Shown piece by piece: positions 32,507-43,381 of a stretch of DNA of 64,000 nucleotides; the stretch's first letter is position 1; every line of letters starts with the position of its first letter. The stretch spans positions 78,270,028-78,334,027 of the forward strand of contig NC_088295.1 in the NCBI RefSeq assembly GCF_032854445.1, in the 5' to 3' direction. A program made the position numbers and the translations under genes. The notes below the pieces were generated by a model. The model was not told where the DNA came from. It ran no database searches and saw nothing but the letters and a program-made list of their open reading frames with translations. The DNA comes from Liolophura sinensis. Its lineage: Eukaryota > Mollusca > Polyplacophora > Chitonida > Chitonidae.

Positions 32507-35500
32507 GTAAGTTTATATGTGTTCTACAGGCCTGCATGTTTTTCATTATTCTCCACATATCTTGTGTTTTTTTTTTTGTGAAATCAATTCCTGATTGATG
32601 ACACCCTTATAAGTTTAAGTTTTGTGTAGCAGTCTTCATGAGTATTCAGGTTGCTTTTGTATGACATAACTCAAATTCAAAAAAAAACTCAACATTGAAA
32701 TGTATAGACGTATAGTGGTCATTCCCTGGAACTCTTGGGGAATGCAAAATAAAACAGTGTAACTAATGTAAAAAAAAGCCTAGTACAAAAAAAGGAATTC
32801 TTTTATGTCTACATAGTTTTATGTCTACATGTACTGATACCAAAAAATTAATGAAACTCATATATAAAGGAAAAGAAAACATCAAAATGATGCCAAAGTC
32901 AGATGAAAGAATGTCAAAACTTATTTGCAGATATAATCTTTAATATTTTCTGGATTTTTTCAGTCAAGAGAAAAGGGTATTTAAAAATATTCTTGTATGG
33001 TGGGTATTTGGGACCAATTTTTGGTATTTGTCATTGGTGCATAATAATGTTCTAAATAAGGATGTGATGCTTGTAAATTTGTTGTTTATATCGAAACATA
33101 TGCATTTAACCTAAATTTTATGATAATATTTATGAACATATTAAAAATATAAATATGGTCCAAATTGAGGTTTAATGCATTTGTTAGTTGAAAAGAACAA
33201 ATTCTGGTGCAAAAATATTTATTAAATCTGTGTTACATCCTCATTTATGACATTATTAAACAAAGACTATAAATACCAAAAGGTGGTCCCAGATACCCAC
33301 CATACAAAATTATTTTCAAGTGTCTTTCTCCTTTAGAAAAAATTGGAAAAAATATTGAAGACCACTTTTAGGAACAACTTTTCGCATTCTTTCATCTGAA
33401 CTTTATGTCATTTTTATGTTTTCTCCACCTTTAAGGAAAAAAAAATTACAGCTTTCTTAACGCAGACTGCTATAAAAGGAGAAGTTTAAATTAAGCTATT
33501 TGGTTCACTTTTTCAGGGTTTGGCAAAACATATCTAACCTGTGTCTTAATATTATGATTTCAGTACCAGTGGCGCAACAGGTCTTATCACTAGCTTGGTA
33601 GTATTAATCACTTACAATACTTTACAACCTCCAGTCATTGGCTCAAATGGCACACTGGAACCATCTCATGAGTTATCTGCCCCTGCCTGGGAGAGGAATA
33701 GCTCCCTGGTGATTTTTACGACAAAGGACAGAACTTTTAGCTTTGATTTGGAAAGTGTCAGCCAGGGTGACTCATTTGTCAGTTTTCAAAAAAGTCTAAT
33801 GAACCAGTTTAAGGAGGACCTAATGGACGTAAACAGAACACTAAGTTATCTGCAAGTAGCTTTGACTAACATATCTGAACATTGTGTTGACAAAACTGGA
33901 AGCTTAGAATCTGCTTTGAAAGGTCTCACGGCTTTAAACCAGTCCATAACGGGACAAAACCTGAGACTGGATACTCTTAACATCACGTTGCTTGTGGTAC
34001 AGAACACCTCTCAGCTACTAAAGATAGATCAACTGGAATTGCTGGAACGGCTGATAGAGAATAATGCCACACTGCATGATGTGATTGAGCATCTGCGCAA
34101 TCTGGATCAGTCCGTTGAGCAACATGGACAGAAAGCCAACAAAGCATATGACCGAAGTCTGCTGGCCAGTGCAGAGATATATTCAATGGGTGAGTGTTTT
34201 GTGACAGTTGAAAGCAGGTGATGTATAGTGCTGGTTTTAGTCCTGATTTCATCCTTGAACATTATACTGAATCTCACCTACAGCCATTAACTAATCCTCA
34301 ACAAATTCCACCAGTAAAGGATAAATTTCAATGGAAAAGATTGAGTTTAAGAACAAAAATTATAATATTTGACTGAAGTGAAATGTATTGCCTCCTAAGC
34401 CCTGACCATCAGTTGTCATTGGTTTCTGTTTCAGGGATATCTGCCTGCTGGGTTCTGTCTGCCATTGTCCAGGGTTTCCTGTTTCTGTTTCAGGGATATC
34501 TGCCTGCTGGGTAGATGGTTAGCACGCTAGTGCAGCGTAATGACCCAGGAGTCTTTCATCAATGCAGTCGCTGTGAGTTCAAGTCCAGCTCATGCTGGCT
34601 TCCTTTCCGGCCATACGTGGGAAGGTCTGCCAGCAACCTGCGAATGGTCGTGTGTTTCCCCCGGGCTGTTTCCACCCACCACAATGCTGGCCGCCGTCAT
34701 ATAAGTGAAATATTCTTGAGTACGGTGTAAAACACCATTCAAATGAATAAATAAATAAATAAAATACTGTTTTAGGGATATCTGCCTGCTGGGTTCTGTC
34801 TGCCATTGTCCAGGGTTTCCTGTTTCTGTTTTAGAAATTTGTGCATCCTGGGTTCTGTCTGCCATTTTCAAGGGTTTCCTGTTTCTGTTTCAGGGATAGC
34901 TGCCTGCTGGGTATTGTCCTCTAGTATTGTATAGTATTGTATTGTATGCAGCGTAATGACCCGGGAGTCTCTCACCAATGTGGTCGCTGTGAGTTCAAGT
35001 CCAGCTCATGCTGGCTTTCTCTTCGGCCATACATGGGAAGGTCTGCAGCAACCTGCGGATGGTCGTGTGTTTCCCCCGGGCTGTGCCCGGTTTCCACCAA
35101 CCAATGCTGACTGCCGTCGTATAAGTGAAATATTTTTGAGTATGGCGTAAAACACCAATCAAATAAATAAATAAATAAAATACTGTTTTTGGGATATCTG
35201 CCTGCTGGGTTCTGTCTGCCATTGTCCAGGGTTTCCTGTTTCTGTTTCAGGGATAGCTGCCAGCTGGGTATTGTCCTCCAGTATTGTATGTTTCCTGTTT
35301 CTGTTTTAGGAATTTCTGCATCCTGGGTTCTGTCTGCCATTGTCCGGGGATTCCTATTTCTGTTTTAGGGATATCTGCCTGCTGGGTTCTGTCTGCCATT
35401 GTCCAGGGTTTCCTGTTTCTGTTTCAGGGATATCTGCATGCTGGGTTCTGTCTGCCATTTTCCAGGGTTCCCTGTTTCTGTTTTAGGGATTTCTGCCTTA

Positions 35501-38500
35501 TGGATCCTGTACTCCATTGTCACATTTCCTGTTTCTGTTTTGGGGATTTCTGCCTCATGGATCCTGTACTTCATTGTCACATGTTTCCTGTTTATGTTTT
35601 AGGGATTTCTGCCTCATGGATCCTGTACTCCATTGTCATTGGTTTCCTGTTTCTGTTTTGGGGATTTCTGCCTCATGGATCCTGTACTCCATTGTCATTG
35701 GTTTCCTGTTTCTGTTTTAGGGATTTCTGCCTCATGGATCCTGTACTCCATTGTCATTGGTTTCCTGTTTCTGTTTTAGGGATTCCTGCCTCATGGATCC
35801 TGTACTCCATTGTGATAGGACTACTGATAGAGCTGCCAATCACCTTTTTTTGCATGAAGTGGCTGCTTGTCAACAGAGGGCCTAACCCTGCTGTAATCCC
35901 TCCAGGAATGGATCAAGCTGCATCAGTACACCATAACAGAACGTCAGAGACAGTACAGGTAATAAGCCGTCGCTTTTCTTAAAAATCAATGTTGACTGGA
36001 TTCAGTGCTGACTGACAGGTGTGAATGCAGATTTCAAAATGCACACCATCTAGATTCATGCAAAATGCTTACATGATACTGGTGTGTTGACATGACAATT
36101 GTCATGATATATCCTGAAATGTCCAAATGTAGCTTATTCATTCACACAATTGTATTTCGAGAACTAACAACACAAAGTGGAATACCCCCTACTATTTTAA
36201 TTTATTTATTTATTTGATTGGGGTTTTACACCACCATACTCAAGAATATTTCACTTATATGATGGCGGCCAGCATTATGGTGGGAGGAAACTGGGAAGAG
36301 CCTCGGGGAAACCCACCCCCATCCGCAGGTTGCTGACAGACCTTCCCATGTACGGTAGGAGAGGAAGCTAGCATGAGGTGGATTTGAACTCACAACGACC
36401 ACATTGGTGGGAGGCTCCTGGGTCATTGTGCTGCGCTGGTGTGCTGTAATAGCGGTAATATATTATGGCACTGTTTTGACATTCTCATAAACTTTGTCTG
36501 TCAGAATATTTCTTGTTTGTTTGTGTTTTTCAAACTAGAAGATGAATTTCTTTAGCCAGGAATTTAATTGTAAGTTGATGTTTTAACATACAAAAGCCTT
36601 GAGAAACTGAAATCTGAAATAAGAACAGTAGCACCCTTTTGACTCTCACATCAGTCAGCTCAGGTCTGAGAATTTGCTGAACTCAGAGGAAAAAGAACAG
36701 TAGCTACATTTTGGCTCAGTTACACACAGTCCAATGAGCTCAAGTACCTTGATTGCTAATATCCAAGTAAATAGAACAGTAGCCACTGTTTGGCTCAGTT
36801 GCACCCAGGTTCCATAAATCAGTTCAAGTGTCTTGATTGGTAAAATCAAAGGAAATAGAATAGTGGCTATTGTAGAAAACTGGGGTGGATTTCCTCCTGT
36901 GGTGCTTTGACCTCCTGTAGTGCTTTGACCTCCTGTCGTGCTTCGACCAATGATACTACTTGTTCAAATCCTGCTCTCGCTTGGCTATGGCATCAAATCA
37001 AGAGGTTTTCCAGGCAAAGGTTGGCACTTTGCTCCGGGCAGTCTAATTTCTTTCACATGACACTGGTGGGTGTCATGTCATGACAATTTTTTGAGTACGG
37101 CCAAAAATAGTGATTCCAGTCATACTGGAAAACTACAATCATATTTGAATAACAGTTTGTTTTCTTCACCAAATTTCGTCTTTTTATCATGTTTTTTTTT
37201 ATCTTGTCCATGTTAATAACTTATCAGACTACAAGGAAGTGTCTTTTGATGGAACCTCCATTTCAATCTGAGCCTCAGACAGTGAACCGTAAAATGACTT
37301 TCTTTCAGAAACCAGAAGTAAAGACAGATTTCCTAGTCTTGAAGGATGCAGTAACTTTGATAGGAATGGACCGTCGGACTCTCAATTCCTGCATAAAGCT
37401 GGTTACTAGTCTGACAGAGGACATGGGGATTGAAGTGAGGAATGAACTGGTTAAGGAACCTGTTGACCTAAAGAATATCACATGGTCAAAGATCATGTTA
37501 CTGCTGGTAGATAACAATGTGGGAGATGTGATACTAGAAGAGCCTAACCGTCTTCAAGGTCAGAATAAGGTGAAGATAGCCGAGGCAGCCATCAGTAATG
37601 TGAGGTAAGCTGGCAGAGCCCAGGGGAGCCCCTCAACCATCCTCAGTTTCTGACAGACCTGCCCTAGTTACTGCTGTAAGGAATACCATCATGAATATTA
37701 ATTTGTATGACTTATATGCTTATCGGTATAGGTTAGCTAAATAGTACTTGTTCATCTGTTACTGGGTATTAACCGTTAAACTCTTAACCATTAAACATAT
37801 GCACCTAATGAAACATTAGGTGCATATGTTTAATGGTTAAGAGTTTAACGGTTACTACCAGTAAAAGATGAACAAGTATATTTAGTACATATACGTGTAG
37901 CATATAAGTCTCCAATACTATTCATGCTGGCTTCCTCTCCAGCAGTACCTAGGGAGGTCTGTCAGCAACCTGAGGATGGTTGTGGGGCTCCCCTGGGCTC
38001 TGCCCAGTTTCCTCTCACATTAATGCTGGCTGTCGTCGTATAAATGAAATATTCTTGAGTACCGTATGGAATAAAACACCAGTAAAATAATAAATAAATA
38101 AATATTTTAGTTGATATTATACATGTATGTTGATTTGTATAACTGAAACTTAAATTACATGTACATGTATGTTGATTTGTCTAACCCATGCCTAAATTAC
38201 ATATGCATGTATGTTGATTTGTATAATCCATGCCTAAATTACATATGCATGTATGTTGATTTGTATAACCCATACCTAAATTACATATATATGTATGTTG
38301 ATTTGTATAACCCAGGCCTAAATTACATATGCATATATGGTTAATGGTTGTTGAAACAGGAACTCAGCATTTTGGGTTTTAGTTGTAATTCCCACCCAGT
38401 AGCAATAATCCAAAATTTCCTCTCAAGTGTTTGCTTGTTTAAACTTCAACAAATTGCACATTTTATATGGGTGATGCACCTGTGTATGTTTGTAATTTCA

Positions 38501-38701
38501 GTGGATCTGTTTGTGATCTATGTTGGACATCAAGAGTCTCAACACCTGTCTGAGAACAAGCTCTTTGACCCTTGTTTGGCCTCTGTGAGGAAGCATCCCA
38601 TCTTGAAACGACTGTCAGCTACTGGTCGAGTGATGTCCATCAACCAAGAATTCACCAAACACCAGCGAGAACAGCTCAAGAAAGCCTTCAGAAATTTATA
38701 A
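32382..38701 (+). CDS. Gene 3, copy A: unrecognised two-pass glycoprotein with C-terminal alpha/beta-like domain
   Basis: Exons: 32382-32506, 33564-34189, 35780-35958, 37309-37604, 38502-38701 (first two bases belong to a split codon; stop TAA at 38701). Predicted ~475 residues. Residues 1-41 are a charged, Lys/Asp-rich cytosolic tail. TM1 is about residues 40-60 (GLITSLVVLITY). About 190 residues follow with eight N-glycosylation sequons (NGT, NSS, NRT, NIS, NQS, NIT, NTS, NAT) and heptad-like Leu spacing, so this part is luminal or extracellular and probably coiled-coil. TM2 (SASWILYSIVIGLLIELPIT) comes next. The C-terminal ~220 residues alternate short hydrophobic strands (KIMLLLVDNN, DLFVIYVGH) with charged helices, like an alpha/beta fold. 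I do not recognise the family. Exon 4 ends in the wrong phase for exon 5 (see findings), so the last 66 codons may be lost from this copy. Confidence 0.72.
32865..33437. mobile_element. Fold-back MITE-like inverted repeat in gene 3 intron 1 (copy A)
   Basis: Arms about 32865-33075 and 33215-33437 are imperfect reverse complements. Shared landmarks include TCAGATGAAAGAATG, TTGTATGGTGGGTAT and GGGACCA. No coding capacity; terminal direct repeats not identified. Copy B at 53457-54021. Confidence 0.7.
33564..34189 (+). CDS. Gene 3 copy A exon 2 (TM1 and glycosylated domain)
   Basis: 626 bp; acceptor ATTATGATTTCAG, donor CAATGG|GTGAGT. Open throughout; carries TM1 and all eight luminal sequons. 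Confidence 0.82.
34512..34762 (+). mobile_element. SINE inserted in the 59-bp array (copy A, first)
   Basis: 5'-truncated head (ATGGTTAGCACGCTAG) through box B, body and (AAAT)n tail; array units resume at both sides. Confidence 0.85.
34948..35183 (+). mobile_element. SINE inserted in the 59-bp array (copy A, second)
   Basis: Begins at GCAGCGTAATGACCCGGGAG, 5' truncated; (AAAT)n tail. Preceded by a short TAGTATTGTAT repeat. Confidence 0.85.
35780..35958 (+). CDS. Gene 3 copy A exon 3 (TM2)
   Basis: Acceptor CTGTTTCTGTTTTAG, donor ACAGTACAG|GTAATA. Encodes GIPASWILYSIVIGLLIELP, a basic stop-transfer (CMKWLLVNRG) and a juxtamembrane segment. The 5' ~45 bp and the acceptor are the last unit of the 59-bp array. 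Confidence 0.8.
36203..36446 (-). mobile_element. SINE, antisense, gene 3 intron 3 (copy A)
   Basis: Antisense tail ATTTATTTATTTATTTGATT, core, body and head up to the box A region. Same insertion in copy B (57585-57806), so it predates the duplication. Confidence 0.85.
37309..37604 (+). CDS. Gene 3 copy A exon 4, altered 3' end
   Basis: Acceptor GACTTTCTTTCAG; encodes KPEVKTDFLVLKDAVTLIGM.. The donor TGAG|GTAAGC lies in inverted SINE sequence and leaves phase 2, whereas exon 5 needs phase 1. Without splicing the frame stops at TAA 37606-37608. Confidence 0.7.
37597..38021. repeat. ~210-bp inverted duplication unique to copy A
   Basis: Left arm 37597-37810 is an imperfect reverse complement of 37814-38021, which is a SINE body plus its upstream flank. 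The centre is GCACCTAATG-AAA-CATTAGGTGC. Copy B has only the right arm (from about 59222). Confidence 0.85.
37918..38106 (+). mobile_element. SINE body and tail (copy A)
   Basis: TTCATGCTGGCTTCCTCTCC to AATAATAAATAAATAAAT; no head. Copy B at 59328-59516. Confidence 0.8.
38117..38343 (+). repeat. 42-bp tandem repeat, about five copies (copy A)
   Basis: Unit ATGTATGTTGATTTGTATAA CCCATGCCTAAATTACATAT GC. Copy B has about eight copies (59528-59882). In gene 3 intron 4. Confidence 0.9.
38502..38701 (+). CDS. Gene 3 copy A exon 5 (terminal)
   Basis: Acceptor TTTGTAATTTCAG; encodes VDLFVIYVGHQESQHLSENK.. to ..KKAFRNL-stop. Lys/Arg-rich C-terminus. Confidence 0.75.
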
Positions 38702-38972
38702 TATTAATGTGCCGAGAGTGTAGTTGTCTGCACTTTCTGATTAACGGCTGTGTGCTGTTTCTTTTATTTTTTGGGGATTTGTGAAGCAAGGAAAGTCTAC
38801 ACAGTGGCTTTCTGGTCGCTACAATGTTTACAATGAAGAAAGAATGATTTTGTGAACATTTACTTAACAGGAGTGTATGGAACACTTTTGATGAAATAAT
38901 TTATGAGTTACATGACAGATGTTTCATGTATGCTTTTCCCTGCAAAAAGGGGTTGGGTTTGTGACTTTCGTT

Positions 38973-38978
38973 AATAAA
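38973..38978 (+). terminator. Candidate polyadenylation signal, gene 3 copy A
   Basis: First AATAAA after the stop; a second lies at 39568-39573. Either could be used. Confidence 0.4.
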
Positions 38979-40077
38979 AAAATCTGTGTGGTTTAATGTT
39001 TTTTTTTTTTTAAACTCAGTAATCAAACCAGGAAGGGCCTGGTGGCAGACAAGGTGTGCCCAATGGTGTTATTTATTGCAGCTGTTCAAGACAACACTAC
39101 TTGTGGAAATTGTTCACGTGAAGTTGAACTTTGCGTTTTGTACAGAAGAGTATTTATCTATTCTATTGAATGTTAAAGTGTTAGCTAGGTTGCTCTAAAG
39201 TTTATATTTAATGTTACATTTTTATGATCTCTTACAACTCTTTACCTTGGAACAGGCTCCTGTTTTGATTTGACTTCTCTATTAGCAGGTGGTTTACTCT
39301 TATGGAGTTAGTCAGTAGGCCCTATATCTCCAAACGTACCTGCTGTGGTTACTGTGTACATCCAGTATAAAGCTTACTTTTGCTTTTCAAGAATTTATTG
39401 TGAATGTTTTACGTTGTCAAATCAAGTGACATCGCTTTATAATGGACCAACCAGAAAAGTGATTTGAAAATTGTAGGATATGAAATAGTGCCATCGTAAC
39501 AGGAGTTAAACTGTTGTTATTTTGAGAGATATCTAGTTCAGTGTGGAAAACATATTGTAATGAGAACAATAAATGTTGCAGGGAATTATTTGAAACCGTC
39601 ATTAATCGTTTATTTTTGCGAAGGCTGGAGGTGGGTTGAAGTTTTATGGGTACTTTAAAAATATACGAAGAGAAAGAAGCAAGAATTTATGTTGAAGATG
39701 CTTATAAACTGTTTTTTTTTTTAATTTTATTTTAGACAAGATAGCATACACTGTTCTTCCATGTAGTTAGTGCATTCAAGTTGTATTTTATTTGATCTCA
39801 AAGCATTCACCTTGAAGTGGTCTGCATGTTTTAACCAAAGCTTACAACTCTGTATTGAAGAATTATTTTATAGCTTTTGATTTTAATGGTTAATTATTAT
39901 TTTATTTGGTGTTGACCTTTCCGTCATGCCGCCCAGAACTTTGTAAACAGCCACAAAGGAATCATTTTCTTTGCAATGTACAATAAGCGTGATTTGATTT
40001 GTTATATTGTTATTCAAGGGTGTTCATAAGTGGGTGGTCTCTGAGCAGAACTATTTGAAAGCTAACACCACCAAAAA

Positions 40078-40515
40078 TATGTCTCCCAAATGAAATAAAT
40101 ATCTTACAAACCAAAAAAAAAAAAAATAAATAAATAAAACAGCTTCCAAATTGAATGAACTTTGCCCAAACTGAATAAGCACCACAGTTCCCGATAGAAT
40201 AACCATCCCCCAAGCAAAATAAACACCTCCCCACTCCCAAACGGAATAAGCACCCTCCTTCCCCACCCAACTAACGGAATAATCATCTCCCGCCTAAAGC
40301 TCTAGTGTGAAAGAAGCAACTTCAACGAGTTAAGCATCCCGAGAGCAACTGTCACCTAGCACCCACCTGAAATAGGGGATCGGATTTACCTGAGTACATG
40401 TGAATGACAAACTAATCGTCCAATTCGGGTTTGGAGATGCTTATTGAGTATGGGAGATTGTTATTTGATTTGTTGGATGTTTATTCAGTTTGCGAAATGT
40501 TTTTCTCATATTTGG
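40078..40515. repeat. Degenerate ~23-bp repeats in both orientations (copy A)
   Basis: On the minus strand (40290-40080) variants of GGTGCTTATTCCGTTTGGG recur about eight times. On the plus strand (40430-40510) the same motif recurs three times (GGAGATGCTTATTGAGTATG). The pattern converges around 40350. Interrupted by an A-rich (AAAT)n stretch. Copy B at 61610-62050. Confidence 0.65.
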
Positions 40516-42049
40516 GTTTGCCTTTCATACACAACTGGCGGACTAATGGCGTTCTGAGGTCATGTTCACAAAACTTCGTAAATCAAATTTCTTGAAACTT
40601 TTATCCCATGGGATATTCTCTCGGGTATAGCGCGTTAAGGCATCGTGACTTACGAGAAAAATAACGAAAGAATTGATCTACGTAGTTTTGTGAAAATGAA
40701 ATCAGAACGGCAGATGGTAGCTTTCCCCTCTGCAAGGCATCCAGAACTGCATCATATGTCATTTGAAAGCATGCATCAAACACCGTAAACATTGTGCACA
40801 TTGCTGATCGAGTGCTAACAAAAAAGTATGATTTATGTAAATGGTATACATGTAGAAATTTTCTGCGGAGTTAATGGTTCGTTTTCACACACTTACAGGT
40901 GTATCAGTTAAATGTACGTTTTAAAGGTTTGTTACAACATGCTTCAGTATATTAATATTTTGCAGCTTATAGCTTTTATCTCGTGAGACATAACTGTCTT
41001 ATCAACACAGCGTGAATGTAATGGGCATTTGTGTGAACTACACAGGGCTGTATTCCATTTTTGGGGTTATATCGGCGAGAATCGCCAGAGACCCATAATA
41101 GAGGCATGAAAAAATGTGAAGAAATTGCCGAAAGTAGTTTCACCCAAGTATGACGTGTCGGTGCACTTAACAAACTAGACCGTGTGTTATGATTAAACAT
41201 TAGCTTACTTTCGTGATGTGTCTTAATTGTTTTATTGGGATTTATATGGTATGATTATACATTGAATAAACATTTTAATTATGTTGGGATTCGTGCTTTC
41301 ATTTCTTATTCGTTTAGTTTCGTGTCACGAAAGGTTATCGAATGCGCTGGTGCAATTTGAGGATCGTGACGGTAAATGTCAAATACTCGTCGGTATATTT
41401 TTGATTGCCTCGGATAGCGTATATAGCGAAAAGAATTACACCATGTAAGGTAGCCAACGTTCAAGTATTTAACAGTTCTTAATAATATTAAAGCCTACCT
41501 TACCGCAATCGAGATCTTTGAAAGTCACCAAAATGGTGAAAATAAAGAATTTGAAAGCTATCAGACGACGGGTACGCCATTTGACCTTGACCCCTGTCCT
41601 ACAAATAAGGTGCGTGCAAAATAAATGCGATTTAAAATTAGATGATACGCTTCTAAAATTAAAACAGAGCGTACTGTATACGCATGACGATTTGTGTGTA
41701 AGCCTAAATTTCAGAAAGCTATCGCGTACATGCGAGGTTTAAAGCAAACAGTCCTTTCAAAATCGAAAGTAGGTCTCCAGAGTTGTTAACTGGCGCGACA
41801 CTCTCCACAACGTGTTGGTTGTCAGAAACTGCAGTGTAGTGTTTCGTCATATGCTTTCGGCATACTAACGTCATATTGTACGTATGTGTATCACTGCATG
41901 CGCACCGCGCTGGAATCTTGTACAGTTGGAAGAATAGAACTCAGTGTGTCAACTAGTACATCTGCCTTCCTTACCTTACTACTTAATTAATTCATATCCA
42001 TCTTACGGATATACCATATCTTGCGGTAAGCAAGAACCTTACGTCCATA
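40516..42049. other. Region 5' of the Gag remnant, no host gene seen
   Basis: May contain the 5' LTR and leader of the retroelement (an AATAAA lies at about 41263, and TGGTTGTCAGAA near 41817 could be a degenerate primer-binding site), but no LTR pair can be shown. Conserved in copy B (62051-63584). Confidence 0.3.
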
Positions 42050-42905
42050 CACTATGACTTCACGCCTGCTTCGGCTGCACTCGAGATGGCTTGTGCGGGG
42101 ATTGATGCACTTGTCTCATTCTCACCAACTCTCGACGAACCGACCATACCCTGGCCGCACTGGAAAAACGTCTGTTTGAAAATTGCCTGCGTGCTGGTGA
42201 CACAAAACATGCTTCAGCTGATCGGAAAAAGGCTATTCTCTTACATTCACTCGGAGCTGAGGGACAAAGAGTGTTCTGCACACTGCCCTTACAAGGTGAA
42301 GACTCCGACAGTTCTTGCTCGAGAGAAATGGCTACCCTCTAGATACATTTCGCCCACACGGTAAGTGTCAGTGTAGAGCGTAATGGTTTTCTTATGAGAG
42401 CTCAATTTCCCAATGAAACTGTTGACAGTTATATGGCTGCCTTCCGTGAATTAGGTTGTAACAGCTTCTACATGTAACTTTATTACTTTCTGTAAGGAAA
42501 TGTTAAGCTTATTGAAAAAATAACAACAACAGAACGCATGTTGCTCGAACTCGATATCAAATTAAATAAGGCGATTAAAATTGCTGGTCAGATTGAATCT
42601 GCTCTAAAGGAGGCAAAATCTGTCTCTGGAATTTCTGACCCTGGTAAAGTTTGTGCAGCAGTTACTGGTACCAAACTTAAGGGGAAATTTCGGCACAATC
42701 AAACAAACAGAAAACCAGTCCAAAGGTTCAAGAAAGTTCTACCGCTGTGGATCTCCAGCCACCTGGCAGACTTTCCAAAATGTCTTGCTATGGGGAAAAC
42801 ATGTCAAACTTGTGGAAATAAAAATCACTTTCTTTTTTAAATTAAAGAACATTTCACTTGGTCGATGGAAGAAATATGGTGTCTCCAGTGGCTTTCATCC
42901 CTAAG
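42050..42905 (+). pseudogene. Broken Ty3/gypsy-type Gag of an LTR retrotransposon (copy A)
   Basis: Segments in several frames resemble Gag of Ty3/gypsy elements: a proline/tryptophan start (PTIPWPHW), a capsid-like helical part, and a C-x2-C-x4-H zinc-knuckle-like motif (CQTCGNKNH, about 42808-42834). Frames are interrupted by a one-base deletion relative to copy B near 42166, a stop near 42341 and others. No protease or reverse transcriptase follows before the duplication junction. Confidence 0.65.
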
Positions 42906-43381
42906 AAATCAAGCCAGAACTGTCCCCTGACTATCTTCTCCCTGTTACCGGATTTGTCCGACTAAACAACAAACCTACAAACTTAAGGGTTTCCGGCTTC
43001 GTGTACGCAAGAAAGTGAAATATTCTTCAGTTCGGCGTAAAACACCAATCAAATAAAAAAAAAAACAAATCGTGTAGCCAACTGAAAGCATGCCTGTTTG
43101 CCGATGTACACGCCAATGTAAAGCTTAATGTGTTAGCTTTCGAACGAACGCTGTTTGGTTGAAATTGACTATTTTTCCCTGTGTGATGTCCAGTTATGTA
43201 AAGTTGAGTCTTCTGTCTTTGAAATTGTGTACCTTGTGATATATATATATTAGGTATAATTTGCATTCGGAGGATTCTGCCACCTATGGCCTCCATTGAA
43301 CCAGCGAACTACATTAACGACTATAGGCAACCTGCTCAATGCCTTTGGTGTGGCAGTCTCTTTTATAAATAGGTATATGGT
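42906..43381. other. End of copy A, junction region
   Basis: Holds a SINE tail (43008-43064) and a short (AT)n; no gene. The junction with copy B is at 43381/43382 (TATATGGT then CAAAAGGGGGAC). Confidence 0.7.
43008..43064 (+). mobile_element. SINE tail fragment
   Basis: AAGTGAAATATTCTTCAGTT CGGCGTAAAACACCAATCAA and an A-rich end. Confidence 0.7.

Larger units (their letters stand above)
34430..35779 (+). repeat. 59-bp array copied from the TM2 exon start (copy A), with two SINEs
   Basis: About 14-15 units of 59 bp. Early units read GGATATCTGCCTGCTGGG, later ones GGATTTCTGCCTCATGGA, and the last one is the functional exon 3 start. Each unit ends TTTCCTGTTTCTGTTTTAG (or TTTCAG or TTTTGG), i.e. 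a pyrimidine tract and acceptor. In the exon frame each unit encodes a hydrophobic stretch like ISASWILYSIVIGFLFLF. Confidence 0.93.
15758..43381 (+). repeat. Copy A of a 27.6-kb tandem duplication
   Basis: From the C at 15758 (CAAAAGGGGGACTTTTTAGC) the sequence recurs from 43382 with small differences, and copy B follows directly after copy A. Copy A holds FASTKD exons 1-4, the 7.3-kb fold-back element, gene 3 and the broken Gag. Flanking bases 5' of the two starts differ (TTTTTC versus TATGGT), so the left edge is sharp with at most a one-base overlap. Confidence 0.9.

Noticed and set aside
33595-33660. Gene 3 starting at 33595 with a signal peptide
   Set aside because: The codon there is not ATG, and the exon joins in phase to the upstream exon with ATG at 32382, conserved in copy B.
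35284-35779. Long Cys/Phe-rich open frames in the 59-bp array (also 54967-57200)
   Set aside because: Frame products of the repeat units. Only the last unit joins the real exon in phase; the arrays lack donors.
38159-38344. Repetitive open frame of 61 codons (also 59682-59879)
   Set aside because: Comes from the 42-bp tandem repeat, whose length is a multiple of three.
37309-38701. TIR or SEFIR domain in the gene 3 C-terminus
   Set aside because: Strand pattern is suggestive, but no diagnostic box motifs are visible; family left open.
40010-40286. Overlapping minus-strand frames rich in Gly, Trp and Phe (also 61541-61816)
   Set aside because: Translation of degenerate 23-bp repeats and an A-rich run; three frames are open at once.
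41800-41840. Primer-binding site and LTR end
   Set aside because: TGGTTGTCAGAA is only loosely like a tRNA-Leu complement, and no second LTR is in the window; not called.
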